DNA from: Methanoregula sp.
Lineage (GTDB): Archaea; Halobacteriota; Methanomicrobia; Methanomicrobiales; Methanospirillaceae
Assembly: GCA_023228295.1 (NCBI GenBank)
Contig: JALOBP010000066.1
Coordinates: forward strand, 1 to 17,303
Direction: 5' to 3'
Length of the DNA: 17,303 bases
The number at the start of each line of letters is the position of its first letter. Within the stretch, counting starts at the first letter, position 1. Below the pieces are notes generated by a model that saw nothing but the letters and a program-made list of their open reading frames with translations, had not been told where the DNA came from and searched no databases. Shown in pieces: positions 1 through 6,856 of the stretch. Made by a program: the position numbers and the translations under genes.

Positions 1-549
1 GATTGTCAGGGTGCTGCTGCTGGCGGAGTTATAGATTGCGCCGCCGTAGGTTGCCGAGCAGTTGGAGAACGTGGAGGAGGTGATTGTCAGGGTGCCGGCG
101 AAGTTATAGATTGCGCCGCCGTGGGTTGTTGCCGAGCAGTTGAAGAAAGTGGAGGAAGTGATTGTCAGGGTGCCGGCGGAGTTATAGATTGCGCCACCAT
201 TAACTCCTCCTGCATTCCCATTCCGCAGCGTCAGGTTGTCAATGGTAAGGGCGCTTCCAGAATCAACTAACATGATCCGGGCGTTGCCCCCATCAAGGAT
301 TGTATTAGCCGCGTTCCCGCTGTACGAAGTGTTGGCCTGGATACGTATGTTCCTGTCCACCGTTATGCCGTTCTCGGAATATACCCCGGGGTTCAGGATC
401 AGCGTGTCACCGGGAGCAGCGCCAGTAATATTCTGCTCGATCGAGTCCCCGGGGTTGAGTGTGTGCACCGCCGCACCGGCCGGCGCTACGAGCACCAGCG
501 CAAAGATCAACAATCCTGCAATAACCAGACAGTACCGTTGTACAACCAA
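1..549 (-). CDS. Pmp-like beta-helix surface protein, 5' part only
   Basis: The frame is open from a TTG codon at 547-549 to the left edge (183 codons, no stop), so only the N-terminus is present. The TTG start is chosen because no ATG is in frame below an upstream TGA. It also gives a classic signal peptide: a basic-polar start (MVVQRYC), a hydrophobic core, and cleavage near APAGA around residue 26. A GAGGG motif lies about 10 nt upstream. The mature part resembles the N-terminus of the 781-aa protein at 4131-6476 (PGDTLIL, GITVDRNIRIQA, LTIDNLTLRNG). Three GGAIYN repeats with STFxNCSAT spacers follow, the signature of chlamydial Pmp-type right-handed beta-helices. It is probably exported and cell-surface located as an adhesin-like or envelope protein; the ligand is unknown. 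A PKD module and C-terminal anchor are expected beyond the window, by analogy with its neighbour. Confidence 0.8.
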   Translation of the reverse strand, partial: MVVQRYCLVIAGLLIFALVLVAPAGAAVHTLNPGDSIEQNITGAAPGDTLILNPGVYSENGITVDRNIRIQANTSYSGNAANTILDGGNARIMLVDSGSALTIDNLTLRNGNAGGVNGGAIYNSAGTLTITSSTFFNCSATTHGGAIYNFAGTLTITSSTFSNCSATYGGAIYNSASSSTLTI

Positions 550-630
550 TCCTTCACGTCCCTCTCATGCCAAGAATGGAATTTCACGATACCCGCCCGG
601 AGAATCAATCTATCAAGGTCATTTCGAGGG

Positions 631-658
631 ATATTTAATGTTCCGTTTGTATTTTAAC
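631..658 (-). promoter_or_regulatory. possible TATA region for the left-edge beta-helix gene
   Basis: On the minus strand this AT-rich patch reads TTAAAATAC and then TTAAATAT, in an otherwise GC-rich spacer. It lies about 85-105 nt upstream of the TTG start at 549, which would give a 5' leader of roughly 60-80 nt. Placement is by eye only, and no transcript start can be deduced. Confidence 0.3.
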
Positions 659-754
659 AGGATTTTTTATCGTGGAATCTCCGGGCCTGATGGTGGATCC
701 CCGGGCCGTATTGGCCGGCATGCCCGTCCATAGGGAAAAATGGTGAAAAAAAGA

Positions 755-811
755 TTATTCGATCACAATCGCCGGCTTGAACGGGAGCGCCGTCGCCGCC
801 TTGGTGTGCCC
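755..811 (-). pseudogene. leuS 3'-end remnant (copy C)
   Basis: On the minus strand these bases encode GHTKAATALPFKPAIVIE and then TAA. The real LeuRS ends GHVKALTALPFKPSIIIE and TAA at 6857. The fragment keeps the leuS frame and stop codon and is followed by a T7 run, like the true gene end. It begins only about 3 nt after the stop codon of the 685-aa propeller gene. It has no start of its own and is too short to be a gene. It is the most distant from leuS of the three copies in the window and is well diverged. Confidence 0.8.
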
Positions 812-813
812 GG

Positions 814-2871
814 TTAATCGGTTCTCTCAAACAGCGCCGGGTTCTGCCGGCGGATCCACCAGCGGCGGACGAAAAACCCGCCCGCGGCAAGCACGACAAG
901 GCCGGCAAGGGCGAGGAGGGGCAGGGGGATCTCCGGTGCCTGCCCGTGAAGAGGCGCCACGACCGCGGTGGTCTGCGTGACGATTGGTGCCTGCGGGCTG
1001 GGCCGGCTATCAGCAGCCGGCCCGGAACCTGCCGCAAGGTCGCCGATGGTTCTCACGCCCGGCGCTTCCGGTGTAACGGGTGTTCCGGCGATTGCGAAGA
1101 GTGAGAAGCCCGGGCTCGTTGCGGTGAAGGTGACGATGCCGTTCTGTGTCCCGGCTACGGTTGTCGGCAGGGCAACCCACTGGCCGTTCACGGAATGGTA
1201 CATCGCGATGTCCTGCGGGGCCACGTGGTGTTCATCGAGCCATGCCTGCGGCACCGTGAACGTGATGGCCGCGTTCGTGATGGAAGTGTAACGGGCCGGG
1301 ACAAGATCGATGTACTGGTATGCGGTACCGGGAGGTGGGGAGATACCTGATCCCGGTGAGGATCCCGGGGTACCGGTCACAACAAGATCCGAGAGCCCGG
1401 TGCCGGTCACGGTTGCTGACGCCGCTGCGGAGTTCCCGCCGATGTTCACGGTGACGTTCATGGGCCGGAGAACGATCCGGGGGGTATCGTCTCCCCCGTT
1501 GAATGTCGGGGCCGGAGCGGTAGTGACTGTCGGAACGGGCGACGGTGTTGGCGCTGTGCCGGAGACCGTGACGTAATCCGCCCGGGTCACCCTGCTCCAC
1601 CCGTCGGCATTGTATGCCTGCTCGGTGACCGTGTATGTCCCGGCCTGCGTGTATGTGTGGGACGGGTTCTGCGCAGCATTCGCGGTCGCGAGCCTCCAGG
1701 AATTGTTCAGCATTATGGCACTGCCCGTTAATGCGTTTCCCCCTGATATGATGATACTCGCGTCCGGCAGTACAACAGACGTATGACCGAACCTCGGTAT
1801 CCATTCGGCATGGTCCGCAAGCTCGGTCCACGAGGCACCCTGGTCCGTGGACCGCCAGACATCGTTCAGGTCGCCACTGGCAGAGTAGCCGCCCATGAGG
1901 ATAATACTGCCATCCGGCATCACAACGCTGGTGTGGCCGGTCCGTGCGATCCACGGTGCTGTTGCGGAGACCAGCGACCATGTTGTGCCATTGTCGGGAG
2001 ACCGCCAGATGTCATTGTAATTTGTTACTGCGGCATCCCTGCCCCCCATGAGGATAATGCTGCCATCCGGCAGGACAACGCTCGTATGTCCCCATCGTGC
2101 GATCCACGGTGCCTGTGCGGAGACCAGCGACCAGGTTGCACCCTTGTCAGCAGACCGCCAGGTATCGTTGTAGTAGACAGACTTGTTATCCACTCCCCCC
2201 ATGAGGACGATGCTGCCATCCGGGAGCGCAACTGATGTATGGGATTCCCGGGCCGGCCAGGCCGGTGCCGGGCTTTGGAGCGACCAGGTTGCACCCTTGT
2301 CAGCAGACCTCCACGTGTCGTTGAACGAGAGGGTCAACGGGATTGTGACCTCATTTGCGCCCCCGGTAAGGATAATGCTCCCGTCCGGGAGGATGTTGCA
2401 GGAATGGCCGCTCCGTGCGAGCCACCCCGGGCTGGAACTCTGGATGGACCAGGTGACTCCCTTGTCCGTGGATCTCCACACATCAGCATAACTCGTTGGC
2501 GGATTCGTCGACTGGTCCATACCTCCGGTGAGGATGATGCTCCCGTCCGGCAGCACGCCGCTTTCATGACCGGCCCGGTAAGTTGCCCACGGGCCTGTTG
2601 ACTGGAGGGTCCAGCCGATGCCGGTCCATGTCTCATCGCCGAAGTACCAGGCCCAGCCCGTTGGCGTGTTGGTGGAGGCATCGGTGAACTGTACCGCAAG
2701 CGGCGCCGGGCCGGTGAGCGGTGTGCCGGTGAATGCGGATATGGGTTCTGCGGCAGCAACCGGTTGTGCGAGCACCAACAGCAGGATAATCAGGAGACAC
2801 CGGATTACCGGGCAGTACATCCGGCAGGCTGTATGGCCGGCCGGCATGGTAATATGTGAAGTCCACCCCAT
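814..2871 (-). CDS. secreted, membrane-anchored propeller/PKD/PGF-type surface protein
   Basis: This 685-aa protein has a signal peptide with hydrophobic core at about residues 24-40. The first ATG leaves a long N-region, so Met18 (start 2820) may be the true start. A PKD domain begins at about 44-80 (WAWYFGDE) and finishes at about 399-437 (NPSHTYTQAGTYTV). Between the halves sit six kelch-like repeats (RxGHTSVVLPDGSIxLMGG at about 99, 153, 208, 259, 310 and 360) with five Asp-box motifs (SxDxGxTW at 134, 189, 240, 291, 341), predicting a six-bladed beta-propeller. A Pro/Thr linker follows, then a PGF-pre-PGF-type domain (about 470-596), a second low-complexity linker, a transmembrane helix (about 648-667) and a basic tail (RRWWIRRQNPALF). 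It is therefore probably tethered outside the cell. The C-terminal 220 residues nearly match the 781-aa neighbour. Ligand or enzyme activity is unknown. Confidence 0.88.
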   Translation of the reverse strand: MGWTSHITMPAGHTACRMYCPVIRCLLIILLLVLAQPVAAAEPISAFTGTPLTGPAPLAVQFTDASTNTPTGWAWYFGDETWTGIGWTLQSTGPWATYRAGHESGVLPDGSIILTGGMDQSTNPPTSYADVWRSTDKGVTWSIQSSSPGWLARSGHSCNILPDGSIILTGGANEVTIPLTLSFNDTWRSADKGATWSLQSPAPAWPARESHTSVALPDGSIVLMGGVDNKSVYYNDTWRSADKGATWSLVSAQAPWIARWGHTSVVLPDGSIILMGGRDAAVTNYNDIWRSPDNGTTWSLVSATAPWIARTGHTSVVMPDGSIILMGGYSASGDLNDVWRSTDQGASWTELADHAEWIPRFGHTSVVLPDASIIISGGNALTGSAIMLNNSWRLATANAAQNPSHTYTQAGTYTVTEQAYNADGWSRVTRADYVTVSGTAPTPSPVPTVTTAPAPTFNGGDDTPRIVLRPMNVTVNIGGNSAAASATVTGTGLSDLVVTGTPGSSPGSGISPPPGTAYQYIDLVPARYTSITNAAITFTVPQAWLDEHHVAPQDIAMYHSVNGQWVALPTTVAGTQNGIVTFTATSPGFSLFAIAGTPVTPEAPGVRTIGDLAAGSGPAADSRPSPQAPIVTQTTAVVAPLHGQAPEIPLPLLALAGLVVLAAGGFFVRRWWIRRQNPALFERTD

Positions 2872-3154
2872 TTTTCATTCCCGGAAAAAGTTGTTCCGGA
2901 AATGTTGAAGGGGTAATCCCTTGAACATTCCGGTTGAACGGGGCGATAACATGTCCCGATTGCCAAACAGGATCTTCTTTGACTTGTTTTCCTATTTGTG
3001 TGTTGTCCGTGATCCCGGCCCGGGAACTGCCTGTCCGGGACAAATTCCCGGAGATCTTCCCGTTTCCGGAGAGGATTGGGAGGTTCCGGCTGGAATCGGG
3101 TGGGTGCGCACCGTCAATGTTATTGTTCCCCTGCGGGAACGGCCGACAAAATGA
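2872..3154. other. intergenic spacer upstream of the propeller gene
   Basis: No convincing gene lies here; ORFs on both strands have no family features. On the minus strand, just upstream of the first ATG, is a short dyad (TTCCGG and CCGGAA around 2880-2903). An AT-rich ACATATTACC lies about 36 nt before the alternative ATG at 2820 and could be a TATA element. Both are weak. The leuS remnant at 3155-3196 borders the right end. Confidence 0.4.
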
Positions 3155-3196
3155 GTGTCCGATGACGATCGACGGTTTGAACGGCAGCACCATCGC
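3155..3196 (-). pseudogene. leuS 3'-end remnant (copy B)
   Basis: The minus strand reads AMVLPFKPSIVI, corresponding to the LeuRS end ALTALPFKPSIIIE. The stop codon has been lost (the Glu codon position is Gly and reading continues), and no T-rich tract follows. It starts about 5 nt after the stop codon of the surface-protein tail remnant at 3202-3282, the same arrangement as the other two copies. It is the most decayed of the three. Confidence 0.72.
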
Positions 3197-3201
3197 GGAG
3201 T

Positions 3202-3282
3202 TCAGTCAAACTCCCGGAACAGCGCCGGGTTCTGCCGGCGGATCCCCCAGCGCCGGACTACGAACCCGCCGGCCGCGAGGAT
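3202..3282 (-). pseudogene. C-terminal tail remnant of a third PGF-type surface protein
   Basis: The minus strand encodes ILAAGGFVVRRWGIRRQNPALFREFD and a TGA, with a TAA just upstream of the first codon. This matches the end of the transmembrane helix and the basic tail of the 685-aa and 781-aa proteins (AAGGFxVRRWWIRRQNPALF). Only this about 26-codon tail remains. The rest of the gene is missing, and the DUF4258-DUF2283 pair sits where it would have been. It is very likely a relic of a deleted or replaced paralogue. Confidence 0.85.
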
Positions 3283-3339
3283 TTATGGGTGGTATCTGGA
3301 CAAGGTTCGGCAGCAGCCTCATCACGGCCATGAAAAAGA

Positions 3340-3540
3340 TCAGGCCGATTCAATCATCACAGTCTTCAGGCTGGCTGCCGGGACTCGTTCTGAGAGCCTG
3401 AGCAGTTCGATACCAACAAGATTGTTATCCTCGTCATAATCAAGGATCACCCCGGGCTTTATCTCTTCCGAATCCCTGATCCGGGCATCGGAAAGGCGCA
3501 TGTACAGGGCATCGGCTTCTTTATCCACGGTCACTTTCAT
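3340..3540 (-). CDS. DUF2283 protein, putative antitoxin
   Basis: This 66-aa protein has the DUF2283 pattern: an N-terminal MKVTVDKEADALYMRLSD, a central PGVILDYDEDNNLVGIELL and a short polar C-terminus. It looks complete. Its ATG overlaps the TGA of the upstream DUF4258 gene by 4 bp (ATGA), so the two are probably translationally coupled. DUF2283 and DUF4258 genes commonly occur as pairs in archaea and bacteria and are regarded as a probable toxin-antitoxin unit, with DUF2283 as the antitoxin. That role is inferred from family context. The pair sits between surface-protein relics, a typical location for a small mobile or addictive module. Confidence 0.82.
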   Translation of the reverse strand: MKVTVDKEADALYMRLSDARIRDSEEIKPGVILDYDEDNNLVGIELLRLSERVPAASLKTVMIESA

Positions 3541-3782
3541 TGCTGCACTCTCCTGTCAAAAAACACTGTGATCACCCTGCGGGGATCGATAGAAGGATTG
3601 ACGATTACCCTCAGGAACCTGTTCTTGTTCTGTGGGATCCGTTTCAGGTAATGGATCTCATCATCCTGTCTCATCTCGATCTGTTCCGGAGTGTTGACAG
3701 TGCTGGTAACCCAGTCCTCTGCAATCATCCGTTCCTGCATCATGGTTCTTGCATGAATGGAATAATCCAGACGACTGTGCAT
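3537..3782 (-). CDS. DUF4258 protein, putative RelE-like toxin
   Basis: This 81-aa protein has the DUF4258 pattern: YSIHARTMMQERMI near the N-terminus (family motif S-x-H-A-x3-M-x2-R-x-I), then EIHYLKRIPQNKNRFLRVIVN and a C-terminal ITVFFDRR strand. The fold is thought to be RelE/BrnT-like, and such proteins often act as ribonuclease toxins; activity here is not demonstrated. It is the first gene of a two-gene unit and overlaps the DUF2283 gene by 4 bp. No strong ribosome-binding site precedes the ATG. An AT-rich TATGCATATC about 30 nt upstream could be a TATA element giving a short-leader or leaderless mRNA. Confidence 0.8.
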   Translation of the reverse strand: MHSRLDYSIHARTMMQERMIAEDWVTSTVNTPEQIEMRQDDEIHYLKRIPQNKNRFLRVIVNPSIDPRRVITVFFDRRVQQ

Positions 3783-4009
3783 GATAGTGTATTACCATCC
3801 CATAAGATATGCATAATGGTATCCGGAACCAGAATCCGGCATGACCTTGAACGGAAAGGGACCCTTCAGCTGCTGATAATTTTCGATCGGTTTCGATCCA
3901 TGGGAATGTGTCATCAGGATCTTTTCAGGAAATTATTCATCCAATCTGCATTCCGGCAGCATGCAGGTCCCTGTATCAATGTGCAGGGAATATGCCGGGC
4001 ATACAGGGG
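3783..4009. other. spacer between leuS remnant A and the toxin-antitoxin pair
   Basis: No credible gene is seen on either strand. An 8-bp inverted repeat (CCCTGTAT / ATACAGGG, about 3969-4008) lies on the 3' side, in minus terms, of the leuS remnant's T-rich tract and could act as a terminator hairpin. The rest shows nothing recognisable apart from the possible TATA element close to the DUF4258 start. Confidence 0.4.
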
Positions 4010-4137
4010 AAAAAGAAAAAAAATTATTCAATAATAATCGACGGCTTGAACGGCAGGGCAGTGAGGGCCGTGAGATGCCCGCTTCCTTCCGCCTCGGCAA
4101 TGTGGATCGCGACGATGAATTCCTACCTGATCAATCT
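4010..4137 (-). pseudogene. leuS 3'-end duplicate including terminator (copy A)
   Basis: Positions 4010-4109 match the leuS end at 6843-6942 without gaps at 94 of 100 positions, and the first 50 bp (4010-4059) are identical. The match includes the T-rich tract after the stop. In frame it reads HIAEAEGSGHLTALTALPFKPSIIIE and TAA, against HIVEAEGSGHVKALTALPFKPSIIIE in LeuRS. Weaker similarity continues to about 4137 but includes an in-frame stop (TAG where LeuRS has Gln), so it is not functional. The segment overlaps the last codons of the 781-aa gene, so the join lies at that gene's stop. It is a recent duplicate and may serve as the terminator of the 781-aa gene. Confidence 0.93.
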
Positions 4138-6476
4138 GATTCCTGAAACAGCGCCGGGTTCTGCCGTCGGATCCACCAGCGCCGGACTACGAACCCGCCA
4201 GCCGCGATCACGAGGATGCCGGCAAGGGCGATGAGGGGCAGGGGGATATCCGGGGCCTGGCCGTGAGCAGGCACCGGTGCTGCGGTGGTCTGCGTGACGA
4301 CCGGTGCCTGCGGGCCGGGCCGGCCTTCTGCTGCCGGCCCGGAACCCGCGGCAAGGTCACCGATGGTTCTCACGCCCGACGTTTCCGGTATGCCGGGCGT
4401 CCCGGCAATGGCGAAGAGCGAGAAGCCCGGGCTCGTGGCCGAGAACGTGACGATCCCATTCGATGACGAGACGACCGTTGTCGGCAGGGCAACCCACTGG
4501 CCGTTCACGGAATGGTACATCGCGATGTCCTGCGGTGTCATGTGGTGTTCATCGAGCCATGCCAGCGGGACCGTGAACGTGATGGTCGTCCCGGTGATGG
4601 TCGTGAACCGTGCCGGCACGAGATCGATGTACTGGTACACGATGCCCGGCGGGGGCGGGATGTTCGTACCTGTGCTGCCCCGCACCGTGCCGGTCACGAT
4701 GAGCCCGCCAAGCCCGGTACCGGTCACCGCGACGTGGTGCACGGCCGAGTTCCCGCCAACGTTCACGATCGTTGTCACCGCTGTCCGGGGCCCGGCCGTT
4801 GTTGTATCGTCGCTGTCACTTGCTGGTCCCCCGGTGTATGACGGGCTGGTGGTTGGTGCGGCCGTGACAGGAACAGCGGAGGCCGTGATATAGCCGGCCC
4901 GGGAGAGCGTGAAGGGTGTCCCGCCGATCGTTGTTGTCAGGTTTACGGTGTATGTCCCGGTACCTGCATAGGTATGCACCGGGTTCATGGCAACCGTGGT
5001 GTTGTACCACTGCCCGTCGCCAAACGACCAGTTCCACATCGTCGGCGACCCGGTCGAGGCGTCAGTGAATGCGACCGCGAGCGGTGCGGTACCGGACATG
5101 GGCGTGCCGGTGAAGGAAGGCCCGGCCACACTGATCGGCACGGTCACCGTCTGCCCGTCAACGGTTGCGGAGATGATGGTGGTGCCGCCCCCGAACGGTA
5201 TGAACGTGGTCTCCGAACCCCCGAGCGTCGTGGTATTGGAATGCGTGGAAAGCGACCCGGGGCCGCTCACGATGTCGAACGTAACCGGTGTCGCATTGGG
5301 GATATGCCCTCCTGCAGGATCATGGTATGCTCCGGAATAATCATAGGTCAGGTTTGCCCCGATGAATGATGTCTGGGCCGCGGTGATCGTGGCCGGGGTC
5401 GCGATGACGCCGAGAACAAGCCAGGGATTGTAAGGGGACGTTCCGTAAATTGATCCTGACGGGTTGGAATTCGTGCTCCACCAGTTGGATACCATGGAGT
5501 AACCGTTTGTCGAATCATATAGTGCGGAACCGAAGGGGGCACTGTTCTGGTAAAACCGGGAAAAACGAAGATTTTTCAAACCAGCCCCCTCAATAAAGAT
5601 CGCACCGCCACGTGCACCGGCAATGCATCCCGAGAATGTGGATGATACGATCTCCGGATAGACGACACTATAGATTGCACCGCCATAATTACCAGCAGTA
5701 CACCCTGAAAATGTTGACGATGATATTGAAAAATAAGTAGCATACACTGCGCCACCATCCCACGTTACCGAACAGGTGGAGAACCTGGATCCTGTTATAG
5801 TAATATCGCCAACACCGTAGATCGCTCCACCATATGTTGCCTGGCAGCTGGTGAACGTTGATGACGATACCGTGAGCGTGCCGGCATTATAAACAGAGAT
5901 TGCTCCTCCGGAATCTGCCGCACAGCCGGAAAATGAAGAGGTGCCGATGGTTACTGTTCCTGAAGCAACATAGATTGCCCCGCCCCTTCCTCCCGTTCCC
6001 GTTGCCTTGCAGGACGTGAACATGGAGCTGGCGATGATAACCGTGCCGTCGGTATAAATCGCGCCGCCATAGCCAGCACCGGCACTGCCCCGGGTGAAGG
6101 TGAGGTTGTCGATGGTGACCATGACACCGCTGTTTACCTTCATGATCCTGCCGGAGTTTGTACCATCAATGATCGTATCGGACGGGCCATGGTTGCCTGC
6201 AGTATCGGCCTGGATCCGGATGTTCCTGTCTACGAGAATGCCGGTTTCCACATACGTTCCCTGCCCGAGGATGATCGTATCCCCGGCGGATGCGTTATGG
6301 ATGGTGGCGTTGATGGAGAGGTGGTCGGGATCATTGGGCACGATGTTGATGGTACCCGCAGATACCGGCCCGGCAGCCAGTACCAGTACCATGAACAGAA
6401 AACCATACGCAACCGGGGACAGGATCGGCCGTGTCCTTCGATCCCTGCGATTCCCTGTGCCGCCAGTAAAAAACAA
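4131..6476 (-). CDS. Pmp-like beta-helix/PKD/PGF-type anchored surface protein
   Basis: This 781-aa protein starts at a TTG directly after an in-frame TGA, with GGGGAT about 6 nt upstream. The signal peptide core is at about 22-40 (ending AAGPVSA). Residues about 45-320 form a right-handed beta-helix with seven GGAI(Y/S/F)-type repeats at about 137, 165, 190, 216, 241, 265 and 290, each followed by an SSTFxxC unit. A Big/Ig-like domain (about 355-450) follows, then a contiguous PKD domain (about 454-535, WNWSFGDG and NPVHTY), a linker, a PGF-pre-PGF-type domain (about 568-692), a low-complexity stalk, a transmembrane helix (about 745-763) and a basic tail. It is probably displayed on the cell surface as an adhesin-like or envelope protein. 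It is paralogous to the left-edge gene at its N-terminus and to the 685-aa propeller protein at its C-terminus. Confidence 0.9.
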   Translation of the reverse strand: MFFTGGTGNRRDRRTRPILSPVAYGFLFMVLVLAAGPVSAGTINIVPNDPDHLSINATIHNASAGDTIILGQGTYVETGILVDRNIRIQADTAGNHGPSDTIIDGTNSGRIMKVNSGVMVTIDNLTFTRGSAGAGYGGAIYTDGTVIIASSMFTSCKATGTGGRGGAIYVASGTVTIGTSSFSGCAADSGGAISVYNAGTLTVSSSTFTSCQATYGGAIYGVGDITITGSRFSTCSVTWDGGAVYATYFSISSSTFSGCTAGNYGGAIYSVVYPEIVSSTFSGCIAGARGGAIFIEGAGLKNLRFSRFYQNSAPFGSALYDSTNGYSMVSNWWSTNSNPSGSIYGTSPYNPWLVLGVIATPATITAAQTSFIGANLTYDYSGAYHDPAGGHIPNATPVTFDIVSGPGSLSTHSNTTTLGGSETTFIPFGGGTTIISATVDGQTVTVPISVAGPSFTGTPMSGTAPLAVAFTDASTGSPTMWNWSFGDGQWYNTTVAMNPVHTYAGTGTYTVNLTTTIGGTPFTLSRAGYITASAVPVTAAPTTSPSYTGGPASDSDDTTTAGPRTAVTTIVNVGGNSAVHHVAVTGTGLGGLIVTGTVRGSTGTNIPPPPGIVYQYIDLVPARFTTITGTTITFTVPLAWLDEHHMTPQDIAMYHSVNGQWVALPTTVVSSSNGIVTFSATSPGFSLFAIAGTPGIPETSGVRTIGDLAAGSGPAAEGRPGPQAPVVTQTTAAPVPAHGQAPDIPLPLIALAGILVIAAGGFVVRRWWIRRQNPALFQESD

Positions 6477-6780
6477 TCAATAATCCCCAAAATATGTATT
6501 ATCCAATGTAAAAGAGAGGACACCTTAAAGGTGCCGAAAATATTCCTGTGCTCACCATATACCATCCGTCCGGCCGGAAGCCTGAACGGTGGTAACCGGG
6601 ATATAATTGTTCGTATGAATTGTATTTTTCCGGAATCCGGACGGTCCGGTTTTTGAGAAAATTTTTTTTAAAACCGGCACAATTCCGCTGCAACGCACAA
6701 ATGAACCCGTGACCCTCAGAGCCCCGTGTTTGCCGAAAAAATCTGTAATGATCCCCGCCCGGTTATCTGCAGGAGCGCGG
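6477..6780. other. spacer between leuS terminator and the 781-aa gene
   Basis: No gene is convincing here. On the minus strand a T-rich and A-rich patch about 20-40 nt upstream of the TTG start (around 6496-6515, TAATACATATTTT) could hold the promoter of the 781-aa gene. The remainder has short GC-rich dyads with no clear role. Confidence 0.4.
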
Positions 6781-6819
6781 AAAAAAGCCGGGCCGGTCAC
6801 TGCACACAAGAAGCCCGGC
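6781..6819 (-). terminator. intrinsic-type terminator downstream of leuS
   Basis: The minus strand has a perfect 7-bp stem (GCCGGGC at 6819-6813 and GCCCGGC at 6793-6787) with a 19-nt loop, followed at once by T6. It lies about 40 nt beyond the leuS stop. Archaeal termination mainly needs the T-run, so the hairpin may be a back-up or mRNA end-stabilising element. Confidence 0.6.
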
Positions 6820-6840
6820 AGATCAGCATACGACACCCGG

Positions 6841-6856
6841 AAAAAAAGAAAAAAAA
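6841..6856 (-). terminator. T-rich terminator immediately after leuS stop
   Basis: Directly after the leuS TAA the minus strand reads T8-C-T7, the kind of tract that ends transcription by archaeal RNA polymerase. The same tract (T8-C-T5) is copied with the leuS remnant at 4010-4023. Confidence 0.7.

Noticed and set aside
1..240. Regular repeats that could look like a CRISPR array at the left edge
   Set aside because: The repeats are in frame, vary by codon and encode GGAIYN beta-helix rungs of a surface protein; there are no constant repeats with unique spacers.
236..733. Plus-strand 165-aa ORF
   Set aside because: It is the antisense of a signal-peptide-bearing gene with clear homology to the 781-aa protein; the plus frame has no family features.
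4010..6856. A complete integrative element at the leuS 3' end with leuS copies as att sites
   Set aside because: No integrase, recombinase or replication gene is visible between the copies, so it is kept only as one of two models in the findings and not annotated as a mobile element.
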